Assembly: GCA_023954715.1 (NCBI GenBank)
Contig: JAGSHD010000001.1
Span: 124,001 to 188,000, forward strand
Reading direction: 5' to 3'
Source of the DNA: Candidatus Cloacimonadota bacterium
GTDB taxonomy: Bacteria > Muiribacteriota > UBA6191
DNA: 64,000 nt
The notes beneath the pieces were generated by a model that was given only the letters and a program-made list of their open reading frames with translations, made no database searches and was not told the origin of the DNA. The stretch's first letter is position 1; the number at the start of each line of letters is the position of its first letter. A program made the translations under genes and the position numbers. This document shows, piece by piece, positions 52,937 to 61,963 of this stretch.

Positions 52937-54085
52937 ATGAATGATAACTTAATTAACATTAATGCACTTAGCGAGATAAGTAAGATTATAGAGCATGATG
53001 CAACTTCCAGCACTTACAAGTATGTACTTTTGAGAAGCATCATAATCGCATGTGAAAAGTATGAGCACCTTATTGTGCCAGATAACAATAAGGTCAATAT
53101 TCCGATCGGGCTTATAGTCGATCAGTGGATCATTGACTATATGGTTTTTGTTTTTAATGATATCGCACAACAAAATAATCGTATGGTATTAGATAATCCT
53201 ATCCAACTTGCCTACGATGCTATTTTTACAGAATTAAACTTAATAGATCGCTCTGATTGGATGTACTCATATAACCAGTTTAAAAAAGAGTACAGAAACC
53301 CAAATAAAAGTCCTCAATTATCCAGTTTATTTTTAACTTTATCCAAATTGATCGCTAAAAAACTAGTTGATATGCCTATGAAACATTTAGGAAAAAAAGA
53401 TAATTATTATACAATTTGTGAGCCTCATATAACTTCATTCGGTAAAGTCACTATATCTAACGAAGATACATTTGATCTAAACTTATTGGTTGATAAATTT
53501 AATTATTTTTCGATAAAAATGGATCACTTTTATATTTTTAGATATATGGGACAAAGTTTGTTTGGCACTTCAACAATTATTTCAAAATGGAAAAATAAAA
53601 CTTCATACCTTAACAAAGACCAAAGTATTCCTATCGATATTATTGATCATTTGACATCAGATTGCTTAGAAAATAGGGATACTACGATAGTGCGAAACAT
53701 TATTAAGGATGACAAATGTACCTGTGTTTGGTCTAACAAAAACCTTAGTATAAAAGGGCTTGATATAGATCATGTTTTGCCATTCTCAATTTGGCTCAAC
53801 AATGACTTGTGGAATTTACTTCCATCAGATAGAACAATCAACCAACAAACAAAAAAGGACTATATCCCTTCAAGACTACAAATTATGAAAAGTTCAGAAA
53901 GTATAATGTCGTATTGGTCTCTCTATAGTGCAAGATATCCTAATCTTTTTATGTCCCAATTAAAATCTTCGTTGTTAGGAAACTATAGCAATGATGCCAA
54001 TGTTTTTGATAAAGCTATAGAATCATTATGCAAGAAAAGTGACTATCTTATAAACGATCGTGGCCATCAACCATTTTGCTTATAA
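52937..54085 (+). CDS. HNH endonuclease-domain protein
   Basis: The 382-residue protein has an unrecognised helical N-terminal region (1-230: YKYVLLRSIIIACEKYEHL, NPIQLAYDAIFTE) and a C-terminal HNH nuclease: CTCVWSNKNLSIKGLDIDHV, LPFSIWLNNDLWNLLPSDRT and INQQTKKDYIP. The Asp-His pair (DIDH), the Asn (WNLLP) and the following Asn/Lys give the beta-beta-alpha metal active site; the CVWS site often replaces a zinc finger in this subgroup. Comparable stand-alone HNH proteins occur in mobile islands and restriction systems, but no methyltransferase of restriction type is adjacent. No ribosome binding site is obvious. Confidence 0.85.
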   Translation: MNDNLININALSEISKIIEHDATSSTYKYVLLRSIIIACEKYEHLIVPDNNKVNIPIGLIVDQWIIDYMVFVFNDIAQQNNRMVLDNPIQLAYDAIFTELNLIDRSDWMYSYNQFKKEYRNPNKSPQLSSLFLTLSKLIAKKLVDMPMKHLGKKDNYYTICEPHITSFGKVTISNEDTFDLNLLVDKFNYFSIKMDHFYIFRYMGQSLFGTSTIISKWKNKTSYLNKDQSIPIDIIDHLTSDCLENRDTTIVRNIIKDDKCTCVWSNKNLSIKGLDIDHVLPFSIWLNNDLWNLLPSDRTINQQTKKDYIPSRLQIMKSSESIMSYWSLYSARYPNLFMSQLKSSLLGNYSNDANVFDKAIESLCKKSDYLINDRGHQPFCL

Positions 54086-54112
54086 TAGTTATCAACAACT
54101 AAGTATAACAAG

Positions 54113-54835
54113 TTACTTTTTTAATTCCCCACACCCAATCAAGTCCAAACCACTAACATCTTTTGCCACACAATCAACAAACCGCCGTGTTGTTTTATCA
54201 AATTTACAAGTATATCCAGCCAAATTAATAATGGGGGACTTACACTTATTTTGAAGGGCTTTTTGTTCTACAGTTAGTGTAGTTTTTCTGACTCTTAAGC
54301 GTAGCAACTGTCTCATGGCGTTAGACATTGCTATTGGGCCATACTTTTTGGGGTGATTTAAAGTCTCTTGTCGGATTTTGTTTTGTATCCAAGTGAATAA
54401 ATCTAATCCTTGGGTCATATTTTTCAAAACATCTTCCCCGACTTCATACCAATCACCTGAATGAAGCCACCCATAACCCATACGACCATGTAGGTACTTT
54501 TCATTATTGCCATTTGAAGAGAACTCAGTGAAAAAGGGGATTGCACTGTTGCCAAAACCATTGTACAAAAGACAGTTTGCAGCTGTAAAAGAGCTCACTG
54601 GATCTACTTTTTTTAAATCATTCATAATTTTTTGACAAACATATTTTCGATCATTTCTCTTTATAGTTTTTATTAAACTTATAAAGTCTCTACTCCCATG
54701 AAACTTTACTTTTTTTTGAAGAATTTGAGTCGCTTGTTTTATAATGCTATCCAGTTTTTTATCATTTGCAAAACTCACGGATACACAAACATGCATAATG
54801 ATATATATGGTTATAAATAGTCTAAAACTTAACAT
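54113..54835 (-). CDS. Exported protein of unknown family, last gene of the NlpC/P60 operon
   Basis: The 240-residue product has a signal peptide (first 23 residues, ending SFA) and a Cys-rich, mostly helical mature part: VCQKIMNDLKKVDP, NCLLYNGFGNSAIPFFTEF, CKSPIINLAGYTCKFD, DLIGCGELKK. I recognise no domain. Its ATG overlaps the stop of the NlpC/P60 gene (TAATG), and the first five codons (MLSFR) are identical at the DNA level to those of that gene, part of a 20-base repeat at both junctions. It is thus translated by reinitiation. Confidence 0.65.
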   Translation of the reverse strand: MLSFRLFITIYIIMHVCVSVSFANDKKLDSIIKQATQILQKKVKFHGSRDFISLIKTIKRNDRKYVCQKIMNDLKKVDPVSSFTAANCLLYNGFGNSAIPFFTEFSSNGNNEKYLHGRMGYGWLHSGDWYEVGEDVLKNMTQGLDLFTWIQNKIRQETLNHPKKYGPIAMSNAMRQLLRLRVRKTTLTVEQKALQNKCKSPIINLAGYTCKFDKTTRRFVDCVAKDVSGLDLIGCGELKK

Positions 54836-54839
54836 TACT
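54820..54839. repeat. 20-base repeated gene junction, copy A
   Basis: The 20 bases beginning GTCTAAAACTTAACATTACT are repeated exactly at 55560-55579. Each copy covers a TAATG stop/start junction and the first codons of the downstream gene on the minus strand. Confidence 0.8.
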
Positions 54840-55575
54840 TATCCTTCAATTTGGAAATTTTATCACTTATCAGCTTCCAGCGAACTATGCATACTTTGGT
54901 ATCCAACCATGGGGCTTTTGAACTACTATGATCAATAGTCACCTTACCCCTAGTAGGATCAGCTTGTATCCATTTTTTATCACCAATATAAGCTAAGACG
55001 TGAACACCGTTATCGGTTGCAGCCATATCACCAATACTTAATTTTGAATGATCAATATCTTTGATAGACAATGAATCAAACACCTTGAAAGTTTTGCCAT
55101 CATATCCATGCATAATAGCTTTAGCACTTAAATCATAATACCAAAGGTTAAAGGCTTTCCAGATCAAATATAAGTTTCTGTCTAATAAGCCATGAGTGAT
55201 CAATGTATCGACTAAAGCCATTCTCATTAAACCAGAGCAATCAATACCTCGCTTGTTTTCTCCGCCCCATACATATTTAATATCATGATAAGAAGTTAAT
55301 TTTGAAATATATGTGGTAGAAAAGTCACTGATATCATTCAATTTAGTTGAGTTTAAAACTCCTAAAATAAAGATAAATACTAAAAATGAAACAAGCCACT
55401 TAAAAAGCTTAGTGTTAACATCCTTAATTTTTACAAAAAACTGTGTAGCAACAACGATAAAGCCGAATATCAAAGCCAAGCGTATTGCAGTATTTCTGAT
55501 AGGATACAAAAGTAATATAATCCACAAAATTGAAACTATTGGACTTTTAAAAAGACTTTGTCTAAAACTTAACAT
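54835..55575 (-). CDS. Membrane-anchored NlpC/P60 family protein
   Basis: The N-terminal 100 residues hold two to three membrane helices. The C-terminal NlpC/P60 domain has YVWGGENKRGIDCSGLMRMA with the catalytic Cys, DMAATDNGVHVLAYIG with the catalytic His, and WIQADP with a third polar residue. Such enzymes cleave gamma-D-Glu-type peptidoglycan bonds, so cell-wall hydrolysis on the outside of the membrane is likely. The start codon shares a base with the stop of the DUF695-RraB gene. This coupling suggests the three-gene operon works together, possibly as a phage-type or interbacterial module (inference only). Confidence 0.82.
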   Translation of the reverse strand: MLSFRQSLFKSPIVSILWIILLLYPIRNTAIRLALIFGFIVVATQFFVKIKDVNTKLFKWLVSFLVFIFILGVLNSTKLNDISDFSTTYISKLTSYHDIKYVWGGENKRGIDCSGLMRMALVDTLITHGLLDRNLYLIWKAFNLWYYDLSAKAIMHGYDGKTFKVFDSLSIKDIDHSKLSIGDMAATDNGVHVLAYIGDKKWIQADPTRGKVTIDHSSSKAPWLDTKVCIVRWKLISDKISKLKDK

Positions 55576-55579
55576 TACT
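55560..55579. repeat. 20-base repeated gene junction, copy B
   Basis: An exact copy of 54820-54839, 740 bases away. Direct repeats of this kind flanking one gene suggest duplication or exchange of gene units in the operon. Confidence 0.8.
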
Positions 55580-56930
55580 CAGTATCATCATCTAAACTAA
55601 CTTCAGACTTCTCTTCAACGGAGGTTTCCCATCCGTCATAGTCGCCATTGTTAGCAAGGCATTGGTTGTTGATCTCAACTGTATGACCTGCTATATCATC
55701 TAAATAAGTTGTACCCTCATGACTAAAGACAATCATAAACTTACCGTCTTCATCTTGCTCTGTTTTGTTTAATATGTAATCTGCATCGATTAGCCATTGT
55801 CTGAAGTTATGTGAGTCGGACTTGCTGTTGAAGTAGGCGAAGTGCTCTACTTTTCTGACAATTGAAGGATCATCGTTGGATTGGTGTAGTTGATCTAAAA
55901 CTTGTAAATCTCTGATGATTTGCCAGTCATTTTTTTGTGGGTATAAAAACTCTAAATAGTAAGCCTTAGCTTTGTCTTCTCTGTGTATAATCTCCACTTC
56001 TACCCCAAAAGAGTAGGATATCTCACTTATAAACTGAACTATTTCTTGGGTGTACTCTAAGATATGATATACAAATGTTCTGTGTCCTTCTGCTGTCACG
56101 ATAGCTACTTGTACATTTCCCAATTTATTTAAGTGTTTTACCAATAAATCGTCTACTTTATTGAGTATTTCGTAGTCATCGCTCGAAGGCATTCCATCCT
56201 CAGCATATTTAACTCGAACCATACAACATATATTTAACTCATCGTCTTCACACTCTTTTTTATAAGATAAGTTTGTGGTAATCCATGTTTGTACTTCTTC
56301 TACTTGAACAGGATAAGTAACCCACTGATCTTCACTATCGTTAAAATGATGTGGCTCCCAATATTTACAAGGAACAGGCATGGCTAAGTAGGGTTTACCA
56401 GGCGATACAAAAACTGGTATCAGGGAGCTTTTTAGATAGCTTTCATGTAAGTGTTTTGTAACAAAAAATGTAGTGGATATACGGCAAGTATGTTGCTCGC
56501 TTAGTGATGAAGGCACAAGTAATCCAAAGACTCTAGTCCTTTCATTAGTTAAATAATCAGCTATTTCTCTTAGTTTTCTATCCTCTGGTTTTGTTTCTTT
56601 TAAAGCAAACAGCTTTTTAGCAACTGGTATTAAGTATTTTGGATTTTTATTAATCGCTTCATCAAAACTATATACGATTTCACCGGGGACATCATCATCA
56701 CCAGGCTCCCACACAAGCTGGTTGGCTTGAATAACTTTAGCCCAAACGATGATCCCATTGATAAAAACATCTTTATAGTTTTCAAAAAGCAGATTGAGTT
56801 TATCCGACTTACTATCTTCATCATAAGCCCACAGAGGTTTTGACACCTTTAAATAAATCAACTTATCTAAAAATGAAAATTTTCTTGGAGTCGGCCCCAA
56901 TTTTTTATTTAGCTCTTGTATCAAATCCAC
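55575..56930 (-). CDS. DUF695-RraB fusion protein with an unknown N-terminal domain
   Basis: Residues 1-200 are an unrecognised domain (NGIIVWAKVIQANQLVWEPG, CRISTTFFVTKHLHES). DUF695 follows: WITTNLSYKKECEDDELNIC, then YAEDGMPSSDDYEILNKVDD, VAIVTAEGHRTFVYHI and YLEFLYPQKNDWQ. The last 110 residues match RraB: HFAYFNSKSDSHNFRQWL, DGKFMIVFSH, and the diagnostic GDYDGWET. RraB of E. coli binds RNase E and inhibits it; DUF695-RraB fusions are known but uncharacterised. It may modulate RNA decay. Start choice is uncertain: GTG at 56930 has AAGGA 10 bases upstream, while TTG at 56963 has no ribosome binding site. Confidence 0.82.
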   Translation of the reverse strand: MDLIQELNKKLGPTPRKFSFLDKLIYLKVSKPLWAYDEDSKSDKLNLLFENYKDVFINGIIVWAKVIQANQLVWEPGDDDVPGEIVYSFDEAINKNPKYLIPVAKKLFALKETKPEDRKLREIADYLTNERTRVFGLLVPSSLSEQHTCRISTTFFVTKHLHESYLKSSLIPVFVSPGKPYLAMPVPCKYWEPHHFNDSEDQWVTYPVQVEEVQTWITTNLSYKKECEDDELNICCMVRVKYAEDGMPSSDDYEILNKVDDLLVKHLNKLGNVQVAIVTAEGHRTFVYHILEYTQEIVQFISEISYSFGVEVEIIHREDKAKAYYLEFLYPQKNDWQIIRDLQVLDQLHQSNDDPSIVRKVEHFAYFNSKSDSHNFRQWLIDADYILNKTEQDEDGKFMIVFSHEGTTYLDDIAGHTVEINNQCLANNGDYDGWETSVEEKSEVSLDDDTE

Positions 56931-57113
56931 AATACCATCTTCCTTAAAACCATTGTACAACAATGATTGGTGAGTATATAGTTGTTTTGGAGATCTTTTA
57001 AAAGAAATAATACAAAAAACTTAAGTTCAAGGTTTTTGAATAGTAATTGAGACTGTATGTTTAATATTTTTCATTTTTTAATGCTGTAGTAATAAAAAAA
57101 TGGTAACAATATC

Positions 57114-58490
57114 TTACGCTAAATCCTTTTCTAATAAAGAACAAAGTATTTTTAGTATCTTGTCAGCAATCACTTCATCATAAGTTAAGTATATTTGTTT
57201 AATATGTGAAGACGATAAATCAATATATTCACTATCAGATATATTTTCTTGTTCATCTCCATATACGTGGGCAGTATTAGAAACTCCTAGATACTCTCTC
57301 AACTTCAATAAGTTTTTTAATTGATTTGTAGTTAAGATATTTTGATAGCTCTCAACAAAATCATTGGTTCGTGAGCGCGAGGATAACCTATCTAATTTAG
57401 AGCTCAAACAATACACCAAACTGTCACGAAACAAATCCAAACGAAAATCACGATCTGAATCTTCAATTAAACTACGACCTCTTGTATTCTTGACAAAGCA
57501 ACCTACCCAAAACTGTACAAAGTTCATATAGACTGTATCGTAAAAACTTGCAAAATCTACACTAACCGAAGATCCATCTATTGTCAGTTTACACAAACTA
57601 CCACCATTGGACTCTATGTATTCCAATTCAAGTATCGTGACATTATCAATAAAACAAAAAATCACTTTACATTCGTCTGATGTTCTATCTTGATAGTAAG
57701 AGATATTCGCTAGATTGTATTGCCAACTAATAAGATGTTGCCTAAAAGTCTCAAGGTGCTTGACGCTAATTGGAGAGTGCTTTTTTTTACTAAACGTTTT
57801 AGAGCTCCCCCCAAATGAGTTTTTTTGGGATTTTCTTGCTTTACTGAGTGAAAAATCCTGTGTAAATAAACTGATAAATTCTTTTAAAGTATGTTGACTT
57901 GTTAAAAGAATGCTAGAGCCAATTGATGGAAACTCATTCGTTAGCCAATACTCAAAAAAACACTCTACTGCCTTTGTATGTGACTCGTTCCACTGCTCGA
58001 AATATTCAATTGGAAAATCTAAGCATAAATTAGTGGGTGATGTTTCACGGATTAACTTTATAGAAAGTCCGCCAGCATTATCAATATTCAAGCTAATATC
58101 TGGCTTCTCATGAATTAAATAACCCGTTGTGTGCCAATCACATTTTCTACTAGAGTAGTTATGAGTTGCTTCAATGATTTTGGGGATTTTTATTCCAATT
58201 TTACAGTTTTTTAATCCTTCTAGAATTTTCAATGATAAACCTCGAATCACTTCTCCTTGAGAGTCTCTGAGTTTATTGTTTATTTTAAATGAATCATCAT
58301 ACAAAGGGCGATTGATGTTAGAAGTAACCGAATCATTTAAAAGTAACTCTCCTTGATCGTTTACAATATTAAAACGAGGAACTGCAATTTTAAATTTTCT
58401 AGAATTTGCGAACAATTCGGAGATTTTAAATGGAGACATTGGTCCCTGTTTGTATCTAGTGAGTAAAGACTCAAAATCTGATCTTTCCAT
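57114..58490 (-). CDS. Tandem paralogue A, unknown family (461-residue type)
   Basis: The 458-residue protein aligns along its whole length with the neighbour at 58709-60109: the start LLTRYKQGPMSPFKISELF, then NSRKFKIAVPRFNIVND, DSQGEVIRGLSLKI, ATHNYSSR, the middle CKVIFCFIDNVTILELEY and near the end NTAHVYGDEQENIS. No family or motif is recognised, and there is no signal peptide or membrane helix. I chose the ATG at 58490, preceded by AAAGGG 7-8 bases away; a GTG at 58499 lies within that site. The paralogue follows upstream on the same strand. Function unknown. Confidence 0.75.
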   Translation of the reverse strand: MERSDFESLLTRYKQGPMSPFKISELFANSRKFKIAVPRFNIVNDQGELLLNDSVTSNINRPLYDDSFKINNKLRDSQGEVIRGLSLKILEGLKNCKIGIKIPKIIEATHNYSSRKCDWHTTGYLIHEKPDISLNIDNAGGLSIKLIRETSPTNLCLDFPIEYFEQWNESHTKAVECFFEYWLTNEFPSIGSSILLTSQHTLKEFISLFTQDFSLSKARKSQKNSFGGSSKTFSKKKHSPISVKHLETFRQHLISWQYNLANISYYQDRTSDECKVIFCFIDNVTILELEYIESNGGSLCKLTIDGSSVSVDFASFYDTVYMNFVQFWVGCFVKNTRGRSLIEDSDRDFRLDLFRDSLVYCLSSKLDRLSSRSRTNDFVESYQNILTTNQLKNLLKLREYLGVSNTAHVYGDEQENISDSEYIDLSSSHIKQIYLTYDEVIADKILKILCSLLEKDLA

Positions 58491-58589
58491 CAAATACACC
58501 CTTTCTTAACTTGGATCATAGTATTTAGCATTAGTGCTATTGTATAACTTTAGCAGTTTATCAAAATTAATAAACATTAGCTATCATAA

Positions 58590-58706
58590 CTACCAAAGAC
58601 TATCTTGTTAGAGCTATCACACCAAGATCCAAAACCTTTTAGTAAATTTATTGCTGAAAGAATTCTTGAAACACAACGAGACTATTTAAGATTGTTAAGA
58701 GGATAA
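58590..58706 (+). pseudogene. Orphan C-terminal fragment, possibly of a Fic-type protein
   Basis: A 38-codon frame without a start, between stops on both sides, reads ILLELSHQDPKPFSKFIAER and ends QRDYLRLLRG. It lies in the gap between two minus-strand paralogues. The wording resembles the RPFxxFIA...TLD ending of FICD-like Fic proteins. It may be the last trace of a gene removed or truncated when the paralogue pair arose. Confidence 0.3.
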
Positions 58707-58708
58707 AA

Positions 58709-60109
58709 CTAATCAGTAACAACTTCTTTGTCTAATAGATAGCAAACCTTTTCTAGGATTAAGTCGGCTGTTTTAACATCATAAGCTAAAAACAATAGTT
58801 TAACCTGTGAAGTAGTTAGGTCATTTTGTTTACTAGCTAAAATGTTATCATCATCTTTACCATAAACGTGTGCCATTTCAGTAACATTTAGATATCGTTT
58901 AAGATCCAATAAACACTCAAATACTTCTGGATCAAATATATCTTGATACGTTTTATCAAAATCATTAGATTTTGTATTGTCTGTAATTTGAGGTGATTTA
59001 AAACTCATACAATAATGCAACACTAATAAAAAGATCTCTAATCTGAAGTTGCCATAAGAGTTGTGATCTAAAAAATCTGTTGTTGGGACTTTTATGAAGT
59101 ATCCAAGCCAGATTCGTATAATATCTAAATAGATTTTATTATAAAAATCTATAAAATTTAATGATAGTGAAGCATTACCAACTCTTATTTTACAATATGG
59201 ATTGCTTGAAGAGATATGATAGTCTAACTCTATAATTGTGGCATGGTTTCCACTACAAAATATGACTTTACAATTTTGGCCAGTCATGGTCTCAAAATAG
59301 GAGATTTTTGATGGAGCAAACCCCCAATCCATTAGGCAGGATTTAAAGTAAACCGCATGATCATAGTAGTACTGAAAAATTTCTTGATTTTTTTTGTCTT
59401 GTTTTTGAGTGAGTTGTTCTATGACTCTACCATAATATTTACTACTAGGTTTACGCCGATCCATCCAACGAAACTCCGGTGTAAACTTACTAAGTAAACT
59501 GTAAAGTCGACTGCGATTACTTTTTACAAACGGAGAGTCTTTTTGGTGGTTAATATCTCTTAGCCAATACTCAAAAAAGAACTTAATAATTTTTTCGTGT
59601 CGTGGTGCAATATCATTAAAATACTCTATTGGAAAGTCAAAATTAACAGCTACTGGAGAGTTTGACCTAGATATCTCAATTCTAAAACCACCACTTTCAT
59701 TGATCAATAGTTTTATGTTTGGAGAAAAGCATAATTGATAGCCAGTAAGGTGATGAGCCATATCATTGCTTTCATAGTTATGAATCGCCACTAACACAGA
59801 AGGGGTTTGATAATTGAAATTACACTCCTTAAAGATCTGAACCACTCTAATAGCCCATCCTCGAACCAACTCTCCACTAGAGTCTACTATCTTAGAGTCA
59901 ATCAATATAGAGTCATCAAATACAGGAATAGTTACGTTATATATCACATAATCTGTAAAGTGGATAATCCCTAATTGATCAATATAATTATATCTCGGTA
60001 TCGGATAATTAAACTTTCTCGACCCATTAAATAGATCGCGAATTAAAACAGGACTCATGGGGCCTTGTTTATAACGGTTTAACAATTGTAAAAGCTCATC
60101 TTTTTGCAT
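58709..60109 (-). CDS. Tandem paralogue B, unknown family (466-residue type)
   Basis: The 466-residue protein shares with paralogue A the start LLNRYKQGPMSPVLIRDLFN, SRKFNYPIPRYNYIDQLG, DSSGELVRGWAIRV, AIHNYESND, CKVIFCSGNHATIIELDY and AHVYGKDDDNILASK. These shared motifs define an unnamed family. Neither protein has a signal peptide. No Shine-Dalgarno sequence is seen before the ATG at 60109; a minus-strand TATAAT (60129-60124) would give a leader of about 7-8 bases. Divergence is even along the sequence, so the duplication is old. Confidence 0.75.
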   Translation of the reverse strand: MQKDELLQLLNRYKQGPMSPVLIRDLFNGSRKFNYPIPRYNYIDQLGIIHFTDYVIYNVTIPVFDDSILIDSKIVDSSGELVRGWAIRVVQIFKECNFNYQTPSVLVAIHNYESNDMAHHLTGYQLCFSPNIKLLINESGGFRIEISRSNSPVAVNFDFPIEYFNDIAPRHEKIIKFFFEYWLRDINHQKDSPFVKSNRSRLYSLLSKFTPEFRWMDRRKPSSKYYGRVIEQLTQKQDKKNQEIFQYYYDHAVYFKSCLMDWGFAPSKISYFETMTGQNCKVIFCSGNHATIIELDYHISSSNPYCKIRVGNASLSLNFIDFYNKIYLDIIRIWLGYFIKVPTTDFLDHNSYGNFRLEIFLLVLHYCMSFKSPQITDNTKSNDFDKTYQDIFDPEVFECLLDLKRYLNVTEMAHVYGKDDDNILASKQNDLTTSQVKLLFLAYDVKTADLILEKVCYLLDKEVVTD

Positions 60110-60220
60110 AGAATATAATTGTAATTATACAAAGACATAGCAATGAATCCAAATTATATCTATGCAAAAATTAATAAGTTTTAAAGCCTATTTTTCAAAA
60201 TTATTAGCTAAATCTATTGC

Positions 60221-60598
60221 TCATAAGTATTTCTTCAATAAATTAAGAGCTTTACTGCTAGTAGCATCATAATTGATCCTTTGCCATACATGGTTTTCTG
60301 GATCAAAGCCTAAATGAGTAATATACTCTTTTTGGGCTATAAAGTACTGTCCTTTATAGCTTAATAAGTACCCACCAGACTCCTGTAAATATTTAGAAGC
60401 CTCATCATAATGGGCAAACCACTGATTTAAAAAAGGGGAGTGTTTAGCATACCAATCAATGTCCAAAGAGTCTTTATATGACTTCCAGTCTTTGTGATTT
60501 GCTTGTTGTGCAAGTAGCTCAAATGCTTCTTTTAGTTTTATACCATCTTGTTTAGCTAAGAGCTTGGCTTGGGTTTTTACTTTGTTTAGGGATATCAT
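60221..60598 (-). CDS. Small cytoplasmic protein with a SLxxVKxQAK-type N-terminal motif
   Basis: The 125-residue protein begins MISLNKVKTQAKLLAKQDGI and continues KEAFELLAQQANHKDWKSY. This pattern resembles the short N-terminal module found in glyoxalase-related and other small proteins of mobile elements (SLEKVKKQAKRLL...LSQAQELLAxxxGYRNW). The rest, with YLLSYKGQYFIAQKEYI, is an unrecognised domain. I chose the ATG at 60598, preceded by GGAGA; the 13 codons upstream are not supported. Function is unknown. Confidence 0.65.
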   Translation of the reverse strand: MISLNKVKTQAKLLAKQDGIKLKEAFELLAQQANHKDWKSYKDSLDIDWYAKHSPFLNQWFAHYDEASKYLQESGGYLLSYKGQYFIAQKEYITHLGFDPENHVWQRINYDATSSKALNLLKKYL

Positions 60599-60764
60599 AA
60601 TCTTTCTCCAGTATGACAATATAGTCTGCAATGCCATGAGATCAATTAAATATATTTTTTGAGGGAAGTGAGAAAATCTTTTGCAGACGCAGGCAACTTC
60701 GTTTACCTATACCTTAATTTACTCTACACAACAATAAATTACAATGTAAAATTTTTAAGAGATA

Positions 60765-60980
60765 TCATTGCTCTCTTACCATATACAAAATACCTGACAT
60801 AGCGATAGCCGCACCACCAAAAAGATATATAATTACAGCTAAAATCTCTGACCCAAAACAAAGCCTAACCAAATAATCCTCTTGAGCATACTCTTTATTT
60901 TTCATAATCGAGCTTGCTCGCTGAGTACACAATAGCCCAAACAATAAAATTGCATAACCTACAACATCATCTACTCTCAT
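60765..60980 (-). CDS. Small two-helix membrane protein
   Basis: The 71-residue product has two membrane helices (VVGYAILLFGLLCTQ and ILAVIIYLFGGAAIAMSGIL) joined by a charged loop. AAAGGAGT, 4 bases before the ATG, is the strongest ribosome binding site in the region and supports a real gene. It begins 27 bases after sseA on the same strand and is probably co-transcribed. Small membrane proteins of this size often modulate partners; none is identified. Confidence 0.7.
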   Translation of the reverse strand: MRVDDVVGYAILLFGLLCTQRASSIMKNKEYAQEDYLVRLCFGSEILAVIIYLFGGAAIAMSGILYMVREQ

Positions 60981-61007
60981 TTTGACTCCTTTGGGTATCT
61001 AAATGAA

Positions 61008-61841
61008 CTAACCAACCTCAATATCCAAACTCTCATCAGCGCCCCATTCGGTCCACGAGCCATCGTATACGCAAATATTTTTATATCCACAAATAGTGGC
61101 TGCTAGAGCTAAAATACAGGCAGTAACACCGGATCCACAGGTAAAAGTTATCGGCTCATTTAAATCTGGTATGATTTTGTTGAAAACCTGCAATAAGTCT
61201 TTTTGAGGTAACATTTCAAATTTAGGTACTAGACTTCGAAAGTGAAGGTTGATTGAAGCAGGAATGTGTCCTGATCGTAAGCCTGCTCTAGTCTCGGACT
61301 CTGTACCGGTAAATCTTGAATTTGATCGAGCATCCAATATAAAACTACTTTTACTCGCTATGGACTCCAAAACACTATTTTTATCACAAATCAGATGATC
61401 TTGGTAAGTGGCTTGAAAATTTGATTTAGTCTTTTGCTCGAATTGTTGAACACATGGGTACCCTAACTCTAGCCATCTTGGTAAACCACCATCTAAGACA
61501 GCCACTTTATCAAAACCCATAGCTTTAAACATCCACCAGACTCTAGGAGCCGAGTAGATACCTTTATCATCATAGACTACAATAAAGTCTGTCATCTTAA
61601 TTCCTAAAGCTGAAAGCTCTTTACTAAATTTATCAGCATTAGGCATAGTATTTGGTAGACCACTAGATAAATCACATATTACATTTGAAAAATCAAAATG
61701 AAGTGATCCCTTAATTACTGATCTAGGTAATGTTTTTTCTGAGTCTTTAATCTGTGAGCCATTTAACACTACAAGATTTTCATTATTCAGATGCTCTAAA
61801 AGCCAATCTGATGAAACTAAATTACAATCATTTACTAACAT
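61008..61841 (-). CDS. sseA: 3-mercaptopyruvate/thiosulfate sulfurtransferase (two rhodanese domains)
   Basis: Two rhodanese domains are present: an inactive N-terminal one (DFIVVYDDKGIYSAPRVWWM) and a catalytic C-terminal one with the active-site loop CGSGVTA, the motif typical of SseA (mercaptopyruvate). SGHIPASINLHF and FILDARSNSRFTGTE are conserved rhodanese blocks, with WTEWG near the end. The enzyme moves sulfane sulfur from mercaptopyruvate to cyanide or thiols. I chose the ATG at 61841: AGGAG lies 5 bases upstream, and the earlier 16 codons have no support. It leads the small membrane protein gene. Confidence 0.92.
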   Translation of the reverse strand: MLVNDCNLVSSDWLLEHLNNENLVVLNGSQIKDSEKTLPRSVIKGSLHFDFSNVICDLSSGLPNTMPNADKFSKELSALGIKMTDFIVVYDDKGIYSAPRVWWMFKAMGFDKVAVLDGGLPRWLELGYPCVQQFEQKTKSNFQATYQDHLICDKNSVLESIASKSSFILDARSNSRFTGTESETRAGLRSGHIPASINLHFRSLVPKFEMLPQKDLLQVFNKIIPDLNEPITFTCGSGVTACILALAATICGYKNICVYDGSWTEWGADESLDIEVG

Positions 61842-61892
61842 AAGTCTCCTAAATTGCGTTGATAGATAACTACTAAATATACCACCCACTAC

Positions 61893-61921
61893 TTGAGTTA
61901 TAAACAGAATACAAATATCAT
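61893..61921 (+). promoter_or_regulatory. Promoter of WG-repeat gene 1
   Basis: TTGAGT (61893-61898) and TATCAT (61916-61921) are 17 bases apart. The same boxes with the same spacing precede the second WG-repeat gene. Confidence 0.6.
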
Positions 61922-61963
61922 ATTAATCAAGTTAATTGTTTAACAAAAGTCAAGGAGGAAACT

